Assembly: GCA_030248215.1 (NCBI GenBank) | Contig: JASANG010003525.1 | Span: 1 to 64,000, forward strand | From: Enoplolaimus lenunculus | Lineage: Eukaryota > Nematoda > Enoplea > Enoplida > Thoracostomopsidae | Length of the DNA stretch: 64,000 bases | Reading direction: 5' to 3' | Notes under the pieces: model-generated | Seen by the model: only the letters and a program-made list of their open reading frames with translations | Told to the model about the DNA's origin: nothing | Database searches by the model: none | Shown: piece by piece, positions 38,602 through 48,555 of the stretch | Position numbering within the stretch: the stretch's first letter is position 1 | Layout of the letters: every line of letters starts with the position of its first letter | Translations under genes and position numbers: made by a program

Positions 38602-41600
38602 TATTCCTGCAAACATCATAGCTATCACGCCAGAATCAATAACACAAAAATGGATCAGATTTTTTGTTTTACAACCAAGGTTATTGCCATAGCTAAGTGC
38701 GTTTGCCGTTAAGACGTCCCTACAACAACATTGCAGACATTGTTAGATAGATATATGTCCGACGATAGAGACCTCGAGGTGTTTAGACACAGTTGGTCCG
38801 TTACACAGTCTCTCTGAAAACTAGGCAAACTAAGTTAGAGTCTAGGTTAGAATTTTACTGACTCTGTTATAAACCTATTCAGTTTCTTTACGTTATTATC
38901 AATTTTATTTAGTCTATATGATCTGTAGACCCTATACCGGACCTCGCTATAGACCGAACATCTCATTAAGAAGTGCTCTACAGATTCTTCCTCAATTCCA
39001 CAGCAATCACAAATACTCGAATTTGAGAGTCCTATTTTATACATATGCTTATTTAGTTGACAATGTCCAGGAACTATTTGTGTTAGTAATCTAACTCTAT
39101 TCCTATTAAAGCGCACAATGAAGCTAGTATGTTTTGGTTCCAGTTTACTAAAGAATATCTTTGTATTTCGACAAGTAGTTAGCTCTAGCCATCTCTGGTT
39201 AGTGTGTGAAATGCAAGACTCATTTTTGAGCTCCAGCTTTAGCCAATGCATCAGTAAACCGAAATGACGATATCGGGGAATATTCACAAATACACACGGA
39301 GTTAAACACTTAGGACTGTAACGTTGCGGGTGTGGGCCTGAATTGTTTTGAATATTACACGAAATATTTAAAAAGTGATCGACGCTTTTGATATACTAGG
39401 TAAACCCTGAATGCATTCGGGTTAAAACTAATTTGGAGCATTATGTTAAAATTTTAAAATACAAGGACTCTAGGTATTTCAACGTTTATGTTCAACAATC
39501 AACCAGATATTTTTTCATTTTGAACCGTACATCATATTTTCATAGTGAATATCAGGCGTCAGATTTCGTCGTAAAGCTAACAGTTTTAACGAGCATCGTT
39601 TTTACCGAAAAATAAACGCAAATTAATCGTGCAAAATAAAGTAAAATCACCCAATACGGTATAATGTCATTATAGACGTCAATAGGTTGCGAATAAAAGT
39701 ACGGATAACCGCTCAAAGTTTCCATTGATTGCTCAAACTAAGTAAAGTAAAAAAATTCAGCCAAATGCAATATAATTCCGTTAAAGCCATTCATGTGTAA
39801 CTGGCCATTAAACAGCTGACGATCCATGAATATAATAAACATTCGATCCATGAATATAACCAGTCGTAGTGGGACTACATTTATTGAGCGAAGCTCGAAC
39901 ACACGTAAGCAATTAAGGTAATATGCAAATTAGTTATTAGCTAACTATTCATTTATCGGTTTTGGAGGTTTTTAAGCAATTTCCTCAGATTCCTCGCACC
40001 CAAAAACCCTTCAGCCACCCTAAAAATTATTGAAAGAATTTAAAAAGTCATAGTTTTGCCTTGTTAATTAAGCTAATATGCAAATTAGGTATCAGCTAGC
40101 TATTCAATTATCGGTTTTGGATGTTTGTAAACTATTTATTCAAATTCCATGCACCTAAAAACCCTTTAGTACTGAAATTATATTGCTTTTAACCTTAATA
40201 ATTAGTGAAATATTGTAAAAAGTCCTAATTTAGGCTTATAACCTATACTAGTATGCAAATTATCTATTAGCTAACTGCTCAATCATCGGGTTAGGAGGTT
40301 TGTAAACAATCTACGTAGATTCCTCGCACCCAAAAACCCTTTAATGCTAAAATTAGATTGCTTCTAACTGTAATAATTAGTGAAATATTATGGAAAGTCC
40401 TAATTTAGGCTTGTTTAATTATGCAAATTAGCCTGTAGCTACTAAACGGTTTGCAATTTTAAAACCCCAATGCGAGGTTAACACCCCAGGATAATTGGCT
40501 TTCAAACAAAAAAAAGTTTATCAAAATCGGTTCAGCCGTTCCTGAGATTTTTTTCGGACGGACAGACGGACATCCACCTTTCGACCCCCAAGTACAAAAC
40601 ATAAAACGCTTCGCGAAACTCCGAGCTTCGCTCGGAGTTTCGCTTCGCTCAATAAACATTCCGCGGCTAAACATCTTGCGAACCATGAATATGTTTTAAT
40701 ATTCCGCTACTTGCTTCATATTAATACACTGACTTTTACAACAAAATGCAAACTACTATACGGATTGTAAGCATTCTAACTATTCTAATGCATAGTACAC
40801 TCCAGACGCATTTCATGGATTCAAATTGTTTTTGGATCATTAATTTGAAAGATTCCATTTAAAACAAATATTAGAACTGAGTAGATTGCGTACACATTCT
40901 TTTGGCCTAGATTCAATGGAAAATGAATGAATGAAAACAAAGGTTCCCCCAATCCGATAACCCATGTATATACTGTTCAATGTTACACTACTGTTCAATA
41001 TACTAGCATTGGACAGTTTTACCATTATTTCTAAACTTTAATTTGGCTTTAACCCACGGATCAAGATCACGGACTAGTTGATTTGACCACACTGGAAACA
41101 CATGAAACAAACAATGTATATAAAATTAAATAAAAGTAATGTTTCCACTTGCAGTTACATTCACACAGATTAAAAATCAAAGCATGTTACCTGCATTGCG
41201 ATACATAGTAAGTAAGGCCTAGAAAACGATTTTTTCACTGCGTTACAAAGGTGGTACACTTGAAATATTCGTGGAAAAGTATACAACAGACGGAATGTCA
41301 TTACATAAATAACAACTCAAACTGAACATGCTTCAGATTAAGATAAAACAATAAGCAATAAAATATACAAAGCGCTGAGCGAGTGTGCTGAGAATCAATG
41401 TTTGCTGTGATCAAAAATTTGCCAACTTCATACTGCAAGTCAAACCATTCCTCCACCCGATCGTAGTACTCAGTATTGTGATACCCTGCGTCAAGTTTTC
41501 CGCCAGAGCCGCAGAAGTAAAATAATTACCAGTTTCGACGTTGATCCCACATCGATGGAATAAATGAACCACCGTACCATCAGAAAATTTTTTAGGGCAT

Positions 41601-43360
41601 ATTTGTCTGATTTTGGAAGAAGATACGTACTCTAGAACGGAGCACCGATTTGTATGAAAGCCGAACAGAAGCGAATTAATCTCGAATATTTCGGACGATC
41701 GGTTCAGTCCGATTATCGAACCTCAAAAATATGTAATCTGTTCAAATCTTTTGATACCGAACGCAGTATTGAATAAGTCTCCTCTGTAGAAAAACAATAC
41801 TTAAATATATCCTTTAAGCTCTGCCCGTGTAACATCCGAAAATTTATTATTTGCTTCTTTTCCATACATTTCGTGCACTTTAGAATTTCAGCACGCATTT
41901 TGTATTTACAAAGCATGTAAAAGCTTTGAAACATGAGTTGCGGTCGCAACACTTTAACGTTCGCCCCTCAATGACGTATAACATATCTGGCTGGAATTTG
42001 TGCGTTTGCTGCGGAGTTTTATTCCACTGCCGACCGTTTCGAACTATTTTTGGGTGCAGTATGGGTTTTCACCCACTTTTTTAACAAAAGCAGTGAAATT
42101 AAAAAACCCACAAACATCTAAGTGTTTTTAGAGAGAAAGACGCTAAGCTGTAAAGTTTTGACCATCCCTGCTCAGCTATAAGAACTTAACGATAGATTCC
42201 GAGAGACTCTCATAACTAAGTCTAAGCCCTGGCAATACCGAAAGGTTACCAGCATTTTTTCAGCTGGCGGGATGGATTTAATGGGCCGACAGAAATATAG
42301 CCACTAATTGAAAAAGACCATTCCAATTGTGTAGTACGTAGATTACATACGTATTTGTAAACATATATATGCATGTCATGTATAATACATTGGTCTATTA
42401 GACCCCGCTGACTGACAGCACACACTGCAAGATGGGTAGCTAATGCAAAAAATCGATCGATAACATCGAAAGCCAATCAAAAGATACACAATACATTGGT
42501 CTATTAGACCCAGCTGACTGACAGCACACACTGCAAGATGGGTAACTAATGCAAAAAATCGATCGATAACATCGAAAGCCAATCAAAAGATACACAATAC
42601 ATTGGTCTATTAGACCCCGCTGACTGACAGCACACACTGCAAGATGGGTAACTAATGCAAAAAATCGATCGATAACATCGAAAGCCAATCAAAAGATACA
42701 CAACACCGTTTTGGTAATGTCACAGATGGACATTATTACAGAAAGCGTCATTGCTAGTAGCGGACTAAAATGTGAGAGGATCTGTCTGATCAATCCATGC
42801 TATGTATTTAAGGGCTAATATTCAACACGATCGTTCCTAGCAGTCCAGCTAATCTTAGACACAATTAAACCCCTAAAACCAGCATTTTCACTACTGTAGT
42901 ATACAAAAGCATTTGTGATCTCTTACTGTTGCATCGCAGTTAATTTTGAAACGTAATTTTACCATATTATCGTCTTCGCTATAATGTTAAATCTGATGTC
43001 TGTCGATTACATTTAAGTTTTACGCAAGTTACAAAAAATATCTCAGAGCCAGGGAAAGAACGGGTAAGGGGGGAATCCCAAACTGAAAATTTCCTTATAT
43101 ATTAAGCAGGTAAGGACCCGGCAGAAAATTTCACAAACAAAAACTTGCTCTTGTAATCGTGTTCGAAAGTACAAGAATATATAACAGCAAGTCGGGCCCT
43201 TGTATCTAAAAATTTTTCTGGCTGCAACAGGCGGTACAAAAGGTAAAACAAAACTTACTTCTAAAACAAAAAACTCCGTTTCACTATCGTTACCGCCAAT
43301 CAAAAAGAACGATTTCAATGTTTCATACACAGAGACCGTTGGGAAGTGAGCATTTTCCAT
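28958..43360 (-). CDS. FIG4: FIG4 polyphosphoinositide 5-phosphatase (Sac domain), complete gene
   Basis: Thirteen exons joined in consistent phase give about 1,140 residues. FIG4 removes the 5-phosphate of PI(3,5)P2 and, with the scaffold VAC14, supports the kinase PIKfyve on endosomal and lysosomal membranes. Exon 1 begins [15 protein letters not shown]. The Sac domain fills roughly residues 10-500, with RFLEGYY (exon 3), [15 protein letters not shown] (exon 4), [11 protein letters not shown] and NEVETEQ (exon 5), and the catalytic CX5R(T) motif CVDCLDRT at about 445-452 (exon 9). The FIG4-specific [20 protein letters not shown] follows in exon 10. The last exon encodes about 450 residues, mostly disordered and Ser/Thr/Glu-rich, ending in a conserved-looking [17 protein letters not shown]. 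The protein is longer than the roughly 900 residues usual in vertebrates because of this tail. Exons: 43,259-43,360; 37,088-37,241; 36,778-36,913; 36,297-36,502; 35,651-35,841; 35,400-35,492; 34,490-34,659; 33,856-34,079; 33,199-33,411; 32,686-32,861; 32,060-32,208; 30,938-31,200; 28,958-30,303. Confidence 0.93.
30938..31200 (-). CDS. FIG4: FIG4 exon 12
   Basis: Starts after TTTCTAG; donor GTAAGG. Contains [15 protein letters not shown], matching the conserved FRPYELSSFDD region that follows the Sac domain in FIG4 proteins. Confidence 0.88.
32060..32208 (-). CDS. FIG4: FIG4 exon 11
   Basis: Acceptor ATTTTAG, donor GTAATG. Encodes [20 protein letters not shown] and [11 protein letters not shown], matching the LWELPTDFYLHH segment of FIG4. 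Confidence 0.88.
32686..32861 (-). CDS. FIG4: FIG4 exon 10
   Basis: Encodes [19 protein letters not shown] and [20 protein letters not shown], the most diagnostic FIG4 stretch. Donor GTAATT. Confidence 0.92.
33199..33411 (-). CDS. FIG4: FIG4 exon 9 (catalytic motif)
   Basis: Encodes [20 protein letters not shown]. The CX5R(T) phosphatase signature is intact (Cys, Asp and Arg all present), so the enzyme should be active. Donor GTTAGA. Confidence 0.93.
33856..34079 (-). CDS. FIG4: FIG4 exon 8
   Basis: Acceptor ATTTTAG, donor GTACGT. Encodes [20 protein letters not shown] and [16 protein letters not shown]. Confidence 0.9.
34490..34659 (-). CDS. FIG4: FIG4 exon 7
   Basis: Encodes [20 protein letters not shown] and [20 protein letters not shown]. 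The donor is GTTAAA, weaker than the others, but the joined codon (Ser) and family similarity support it. Confidence 0.9.
34794..35149. mobile_element. Long-TIR MITE in FIG4 intron 6
   Basis: Inverted ends of roughly 90 bases: a outer block around TTCACATTATGAAATTCGGG, then GGCTGGCCACAAAATGTG, then GTTAACGAGTGGTCGTTGAC. The middle carries repeated GAGGTAGGGTCAACG words. No coding capacity; superfamily unknown. Confidence 0.82.
35400..35492 (-). CDS. FIG4: FIG4 exon 6
   Basis: Exactly 31 codons, phase 0 at both ends: [20 protein letters not shown], the RGSVPLYWSQ motif of Sac phosphatases. Acceptor TGTTTCAG, donor GTAAAT. Confidence 0.9.
35651..35841 (-). CDS. FIG4: FIG4 exon 5
   Basis: Encodes [20 protein letters not shown] and [11 protein letters not shown], highly conserved Sac-domain core. 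Acceptor TTTTTATAG. Confidence 0.93.
36297..36502 (-). CDS. FIG4: FIG4 exon 4
   Basis: Encodes [33 protein letters not shown] and [12 protein letters not shown]. Donor GTATGG. Confidence 0.92.
36778..36913 (-). CDS. FIG4: FIG4 exon 3
   Basis: Encodes [20 protein letters not shown] and [15 protein letters not shown]. Not visible as an ATG-started frame. Acceptor TTTTAG, donor GTAACG. Confidence 0.9.
37088..37241 (-). CDS. FIG4: FIG4 exon 2
   Basis: Encodes [20 protein letters not shown] and ends LYMKTHGII. Acceptor TTTTATAG, donor GTCAGC. Confidence 0.87.
37250..38510. other. FIG4 intron 1, proximal part: unassigned overlapping frames
   Basis: Several frames of 70 to 154 codons overlap on both strands (for example 37,418-37,882 plus and 38,114-38,407 plus). 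Minus-strand readings such as [20 protein letters not shown] also look protein-like but are interrupted. I recognise no family; a decayed transposon is most likely. Confidence 0.35.
38519..38594. repeat. (TA)n microsatellite
   Basis: About 38 uninterrupted TA dinucleotides followed by ACACACAC. Confidence 0.97.
38826..39290 (-). mobile_element. LINE 3' fragment, end of ORF2
   Basis: A 146-codon minus-strand frame (38,847-39,287) contains [20 protein letters not shown], then [20 protein letters not shown]. The spaced C-x2-C...H-x4-C pattern after a tract-binding region is the terminal segment of non-LTR retrotransposon reverse-transcriptase proteins (Jockey/R1-like). The rest of the element is missing, as is usual for 5'-truncated LINE copies. 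Confidence 0.8.
39879..40662. mobile_element. Element with TTTATTGAGCGAAGC inverted ends and internal tandem repeat
   Basis: Ends TTTATTGAGCGAAGCTCG (39,880) and CTTCGCTCAATAAACA (40,660) are inverted. Inside are 3.5 diverged direct copies of a unit of about 160 bases (ATATGCAAATTAG...CACCCAAAAACCCTT at 39,915, 40,075, 40,250, 40,420). The end near 40,520-40,575 reads ATCGGTTCAGCCGTTCCTGA then a GACGGACAGACGGACA run, as seen at the tails of some retroposed repeats. No coding capacity. Confidence 0.6.
41340..41952 (-). pseudogene. Possible coding remnant or nested exons, family unknown
   Basis: The minus strand is open for long stretches: [20 protein letters not shown]... (41,713-41,952), then in another frame [20 protein letters not shown] ... 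[11 protein letters not shown] (41,546-41,703), then [20 protein letters not shown] (about 41,400-41,500). A GTAATT...CGCAG intron of 44 bases would join the last two in phase. The plus strand is also nearly open ([20 protein letters not shown]), so strand is not certain. It lies inside FIG4 intron 1. I recognise no family. Confidence 0.35.
42384..42702. repeat. Tandem repeat, 106-bp unit, 3 copies
   Basis: Copies start at AATACATTGGTCTATTAGAC near 42,384, 42,490 and 42,596 and are almost identical. The overlapping minus-strand frames here only translate the repeat. Confidence 0.93.
43259..43360 (-). CDS. FIG4: FIG4 exon 1 (start codon)
   Basis: 34 codons from ATG at 43,360 to the donor [24 protein letters not shown], then [16 protein letters not shown]. 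It aligns with the N-terminus of FIG4 (VGSNNAETKYRVLK) and joins exon 2 in phase 0. Confidence 0.87.
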
Positions 43361-44191
43361 TTTTAAAGAAACACAACGTTTAGTGTCATTTACTCGTTTT
43401 CGTTTTATAAAATAAAACTACATATATATACTATATACTGAAATGCAAACATACGTACGTTCTGCGTTTGGATCGAAACGGGAACAACACTAGAAAATTT
43501 TTGGTTTAAGGGGTTCATAGATCTGAAAAAATCGTTATAGTTCGAGCCAGGTTGAACTATTCTGTTCGCGAGTGTCTCTTCATACTAGACACCTACTACA
43601 TGTTAACCTAGTATAATCTGTCAGTAGCCTAAGGAGCTGCATCCCAACATTTCATCTACTGTAACTTTGTCAACGTTCAATGATATATCGCATGCATAAA
43701 AAACCTTTTATACTGAACAGAATCTTTTGAAGCCTTTTTACAGCCAAGGTTAATCCCGGATAAAGTTCTTGCATGACCACTTTTAGTGAAAACGTATTGA
43801 AAATGCATATCTTCTCTCATTAGCCTGCGTCTGGGGGGTAGGCGGCTCCCCCTATTATTATATCTTAAATTAAAAACTAAAGATGAAAAAAAACGAAAAA
43901 CCATTTTTTCGGCTGTCGGGTATTGCACGACAAAATATCCGAATACATAGCAAACCACGATGGGACCGCAAGGACATACAGCCGAGGTTTGCGATCGCAA
44001 AAAGGTGACGGTCAGGAGACGACTTCCTCCAAAAGTAGCTATGTCTGGTATTGCACGATGGAATACCCGAATACATAGCACACATATAAAAAATCAACAA
44101 TTAACACACATTGCATAGTAGCTACGCGGTACACAGTGTTGTACACAACGTAGTAAACAACTATATAACTAGCACAAGTAGTTGAACCAGT

Positions 44192-44265
44192 GCTGCGATA
44201 CCTCAGTTGGTAAAAGCGTTGATCCGGTTAGCCAAAGGTCGCTCGTTCGAATCCAGCCGTGGTCA
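44192..44265 (+). mobile_element. tRNA-headed SINE
   Basis: A box TACCTCAGTTGGTAAAAGCG and B box CGTTCGAATCC are spaced as in a tRNA, but the putative acceptor strands (GCTGCGA and AGCCGTGG) do not pair well. I call it a SINE head, not a tRNA gene. Confidence 0.55.
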
Positions 44266-45189
44266 ACTGTTTCAGCTACTTTGCACTAGCATAAAATTAT
44301 GCACATTTCATTTCAGATCGCGCAACCTTACACTGGCAACGATCCTGTTAGTCAAAAGTACAACATCAAGTTTTGCCTATTCCAACGATGTGAAGGAATT
44401 CAGATTTTACATGTTTCAGCCCTTCGAAATGTATTTCAAGTTCTACTTTTAACTTTGATTCTACTATTTAGTCCATCGCACAGGATGAATATTATACCCA
44501 CTAGCTACGTGTTTAGGTGTAGGATGGCTGACGACTATCTATTCTGCATTATACTTTATAGCTACATGGTAATAAAAAGCCAAAAAGCACGGTAAAAACT
44601 AAATGGACGTAAAATGCATAAAAATTGATCAAAAATAATTCGAAAATGTAAGTATTTAAGAAGCCTTGCAAACAGTGCGGAACATCTGCTAGTTTACGTG
44701 CACTGTTAAAGTATTTAATTTAAAATCGATACTAACACTGCCAGGTCTTTGATTGCGTATGCTCTATATTTTCAATAACAGAAAATTTGTTGCATTGTTT
44801 TAAACAGAATATCAATCACTTTGCCTAGTTATTTACTTAGCTAGTTGGCAAGTTGGAAAGTATTAAATATTTACAAACAATAAAAAGTATACATTTCGCA
44901 TAATTATTTATGAAATTAGATTCATTCGGCAATACAAAAAGAGTTAAAAAAATTAAAATGTGAGCATTGAAAAGTTTAAAACCTGTTGTTTTTACTCGAA
45001 CTTCTTGTAAGGTCAGGACTGGTCAAAAACGGCGTTTTTTGACCGATCCCAAGGCGGGTACGGTCTTGTTTCCGATCTATTCTGGAACAGTTTAATGCAA
45101 TGGTACCCAATCCTGCGGCTCGTAAACAAGTACAACACATGATTAAGCTCGTTTTAATGATAAGTAATACGTGTCAGTCAGTTTAGGTA

Positions 45190-45325
45190 GGAACTGGGAC
45201 TTCAGACCTTTCAACTAAGCAGCTGGAAAAGCGGGCCTCCTGAGCTGGGATCGAACTCTCAGCCTACGGATTCTTAAGCGAACACTCTGCCACTGCGCTA
45301 CGTTGCCCGCCTCTCCAACTGCAGT
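45190..45325 (-). mobile_element. tRNA-headed SINE, copy with CTTAAGA anticodon-like loop
   Basis: Minus strand: GGCGGGCAACGTAGCGCAGT (A box), TTCGCTTAAGAATCC, GAGTTCGATCC (B box), then a body that shares GGACTTCAGACCTTT and AAGCAGCTGGAAAAGCGGG with the SINE at 45,565-45,680. Confidence 0.6.
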
Positions 45326-45564
45326 TTTCGTCTTTTCGTCGATTATATGTGTCGACCTTATGCTGCCATAAGCATACAACACGATGTGCATTGCATTTAT
45401 TGCATATGCACAAGGACAAGCATGTCTCACATGCTTGCTTACATGCCCTAATATTCAAGAAGGTCATCCCTTGACCGTTCACCTATTTTCAACTGGATAC
45501 AGTATTCATAGCGCGGCAATTTGTCGCTGCGTCCACGGAGGAGAACCCGTGTCAGCCTAGTAAA

Positions 45565-45680
45565 GAAACGGGACTTCAGACCTTTTTACTAAGCAGCTGG
45601 AAAAGCGGGTTACGGGTGGTTTCGAACTGGCGAGCCACTGCGGGTCAGACAGACGTTCAACTGCTTTGCTCGTCGACTTA
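45565..45680 (-). mobile_element. tRNA-headed SINE, different head with the same body
   Basis: Shares the GGACTTCAGACCTTT...AGCAGCTGGAAAAGCGGG body with 45,190-45,325. Its tRNA-like head differs (GCAAAGCAGTTGAACGTCTG, B box CAGTTCGAAACC). Confidence 0.55.
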
Positions 45681-47244
45681 ATGTCGACACGTATGCTGCC
45701 GGGCATATGAATGAGTACAAGTGTGTCTCATGCTTACAATAAGTATGCAATGCAAAACACCGCAACGCAAGCCCGTTAGTCCCGTTTTAGTCAATTGTGG
45801 ATTTCCCCGACTTTCGATGCTAATAACTTCTGTATGAGGGCCATACGGCCAAAAAGTATTGTAATGCGAAGCGAGAAAACATTGTTTGCGACAATTCCAG
45901 AAATAATGTTAATTCCACGTAAAGAATATATACCTAGTCAGATTCGCACAAAACACTAGCTAAGCGACCACTGAACACTGTGGTAATAATGACATGAAGA
46001 GAAATATGACAAATAAGCACAAATGAAGTGAGAATTATCTGAAAATGATGTCCGAATTGGAATGAGCACCTGGAAGGAAATTGGTAGGAATAACAATGGG
46101 AGCCTCAAAACACAGAATTAGTTATATACGAGATCACAGAAAACATGACATGAAACATATTGGCACAAGCTGGGAAAAATGGAGTGCATTGGCAGAAATG
46201 GAATAGCGCAATATAACGAGCTCATGAAATTTTGTAGGAAAACGGATGTTTAGTATCTCAAAACATAATATAAGATATATGTAATAATGCACACAAATCA
46301 CATAGTTGAATTTGGCCGAAATGAGATAAGTTGTATGTGAATTTGGCTGAAACTAGTAAAGCACAACTATATTGGCACACAAATAAGCGATATGACAAAA
46401 ATAATGTGGTATAGGATATGTACACTACATAATATTGAGACAGGTACTGAGACATAGTTATTGCATGCCAAGGAAACGACATAGCTAGATGTCAAGAGAT
46501 GCCGAGGGTGAACATCAGTATCACGCAGAGTGCACACTGGGGCTCCATCCGACACTTCTTTGCTCTGCCGTTACATAGTTTAAATCCTGAATTTGTCCTT
46601 TCCGATGTTTTGCTATCTGAATTTCCAATTGATGCCTTCATATAAATTGACAGGCATGCAAAACAAGTTGCACTCTATTATAGTATGCTTACCAGTAGAA
46701 GATGTGTCGACAGATATAATTGACGATATAACGGTTGCAGAAGCGTGCCGTGTTGCTTTAGGTAGAGCGCAGGGTGTCACCGAATCTACGATTTGACGGA
46801 ATCCGAATCCATTGCTATTTTGCCGAATCTAAATCCGAATCTTGCATGTTGCAAATTTCAATCATCCACGGTAGAGCGTACGCTTAATCATGTGCAAGTC
46901 GAGACGAGCTCTCTGAAAACTTGTTTTTCCAGCTGCATAAAAAGTCTGGATATCTCGTGAAGCCTTGCCTATGCTGAGATGCTAGCTACTCCATAAACGC
47001 AATGATAAATGTTGCCGATCTTTGGACATGACATTAAGTTATAATATGAGCTTACACTGTCGACATGCAGTCGATGTTAAAATAGCTAATTCGACTGATA
47101 AGTTTGATACAAAGAAATGAAATGAAATGACTGATAGCGCACTGTGTATGCATACATTTACACAAGTTTATACGTATATAGTTGATTGCAGATCAAAAAA
47201 GTTTTTAAAAGTTATTTGTTACTTGACTAACAGATTTATATACT

Positions 47245-48555
47245 ATGGCCAAGTTGGTTTCGGTTGTTGCGAAATTGTACGACGACTACAAAGATAGCAC
47301 ACCGAGACGATTAAAATTGATTGATGCGTACCTGTTGTATGTTATGTTGACTGGAATCATCCAGTTTGTGTACTGTTGTTTGGTTGGAACATTTCCATTC
47401 AATTCGTTTTTGTCCGGATTTATTTCGTGTGTTGCAAGTTTCGTGCTTGCGGGTAAGTTTCACGTTTTGTAATATCTTTTTCAACATGTAATTATTGTAA
47501 CTGAATGATATATAATTAATAAATATCGTTTTGAGAGCGTACGCATTTTAGTCTATATGTGCTTGTGGCATGGATTTTGGTTGAAATTGAAGGTTTTCAT
47601 CCACTTTTTTCAGAAGAGCCCACTGGAATTCAAAAAAACCCACAGAAAAGTTCACCAGAATCGAAAAATCTATCCACTCCGGTTGATTCATAATTGAGAT
47701 TAAGTACAAAAACTCGTCTGGTTTTTTTACATGTTTCGCTTGGAAGGTTTTTCGACTGAGTTCTGATTTGTTTTGACTTAGAATAAAAACAGAACGTGTA
47801 AGGATCTAAAAAATTGTGCTCGGCTTCTCGCACGCTTCGCTCACGAGACCTTGTTCATTACTATAATTCTGCTTGCACCCCTGCCTGTCAGAAATTTTTA
47901 GATCCACCACTCCCATGAGCAGAGGGTTCGCGAGGTAGCCGGTGTTGTTGCGTTAGCTACGGCGCTCCGGCTTCGAAAAGTTTTTTGAAAAAATGTATTT
48001 TACTGAGTTAACTCTAACTATAGTTAACCACTTGGATTTTTGAAAAACCATGGTTTGTGGAATTTGTGCCATAAGCGATACTATGGTTTCTGGATAAGAT
48101 TGTAATATAGGTGCTTCATACCAAGAATGTTCTGGTTTTTTTGCGAATTTAGGTATTGGATACTAGTCTTTGTTAGCGGTTTTTTATACAAGTTTTTTTT
48201 CAACTTGTAGAATAAGAATAAAACAGGCATATTGGTTAACAGCTTTTATGCAACATATCGCAAAAAAGTTATATGTAAAATAATCATAGTTATCAATCTA
48301 ATTTCCAAAGTAGTTTTAGTTTTTGGAGTTGCATTGATGTGCAAATTAAAATAGTATTCATGTTTACATTTAACGTACAAACTATGTTAGGTTTGTTTCG
48401 TTTCTAAAATATATATTTTTTCAGCATGCCTTCGTATACAAGTCAATCCTCAAAACAAAACTCAGTTTCCGTACATCAGTCCAGAACGCGCATTGGCTGA
48501 TTTCATATTTGCACATGTTGTTTTACATTTGGTTGTGATGAATTTTATTGGGTAA
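47245..48555 (+). CDS. DAD1: DAD1, oligosaccharyltransferase subunit (Ost2), two exons
   Basis: Exons 47,245-47,452 and 48,425-48,555 join in phase (donor GTAAGT, acceptor TTTTTTCAG) to give 112 residues, against 113 in human. DAD1 is a small membrane subunit of the oligosaccharyltransferase that transfers glycans to asparagine of nascent proteins in the endoplasmic reticulum. Visible family motifs: [59 protein letters not shown] and HLVVMNFIG at the C-terminus. Three hydrophobic segments match the known topology. The ATG at 47,245 is the only start that gives the family N-terminus. The intron is 972 bases. The gene is divergent from FIG4 and convergent with the metalloprotease. Confidence 0.96.

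Larger units (their letters stand above)
43361..47244. other. Interval between divergent FIG4 and DAD1
   Basis: About 3.9 kb containing at least three tRNA-headed SINE pieces (44,192-44,265; 45,190-45,325; 45,565-45,680) and a short direct repeat (GTATTGCACGA...CCGAATACATAGCA at 43,917 and 44,047). Promoters of both genes should lie at the ends of this interval; no clear TATA box could be assigned. A small plus-strand frame at 46,684-46,761 (PVEDVSTDIIDDITVAEACR) has plausible splice sites but no partner. Confidence 0.5.

Noticed and set aside
42246-42688. Three overlapping minus-strand frames starting [20 protein letters not shown].
   Set aside because: Produced by the 106-bp tandem repeat; the frames repeat with the unit.
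44192-45680. Possible genuine tRNA genes.
   Set aside because: A and B boxes are present but acceptor stems do not pair and SINE bodies follow; no Pol III terminator in the right place was convincing.
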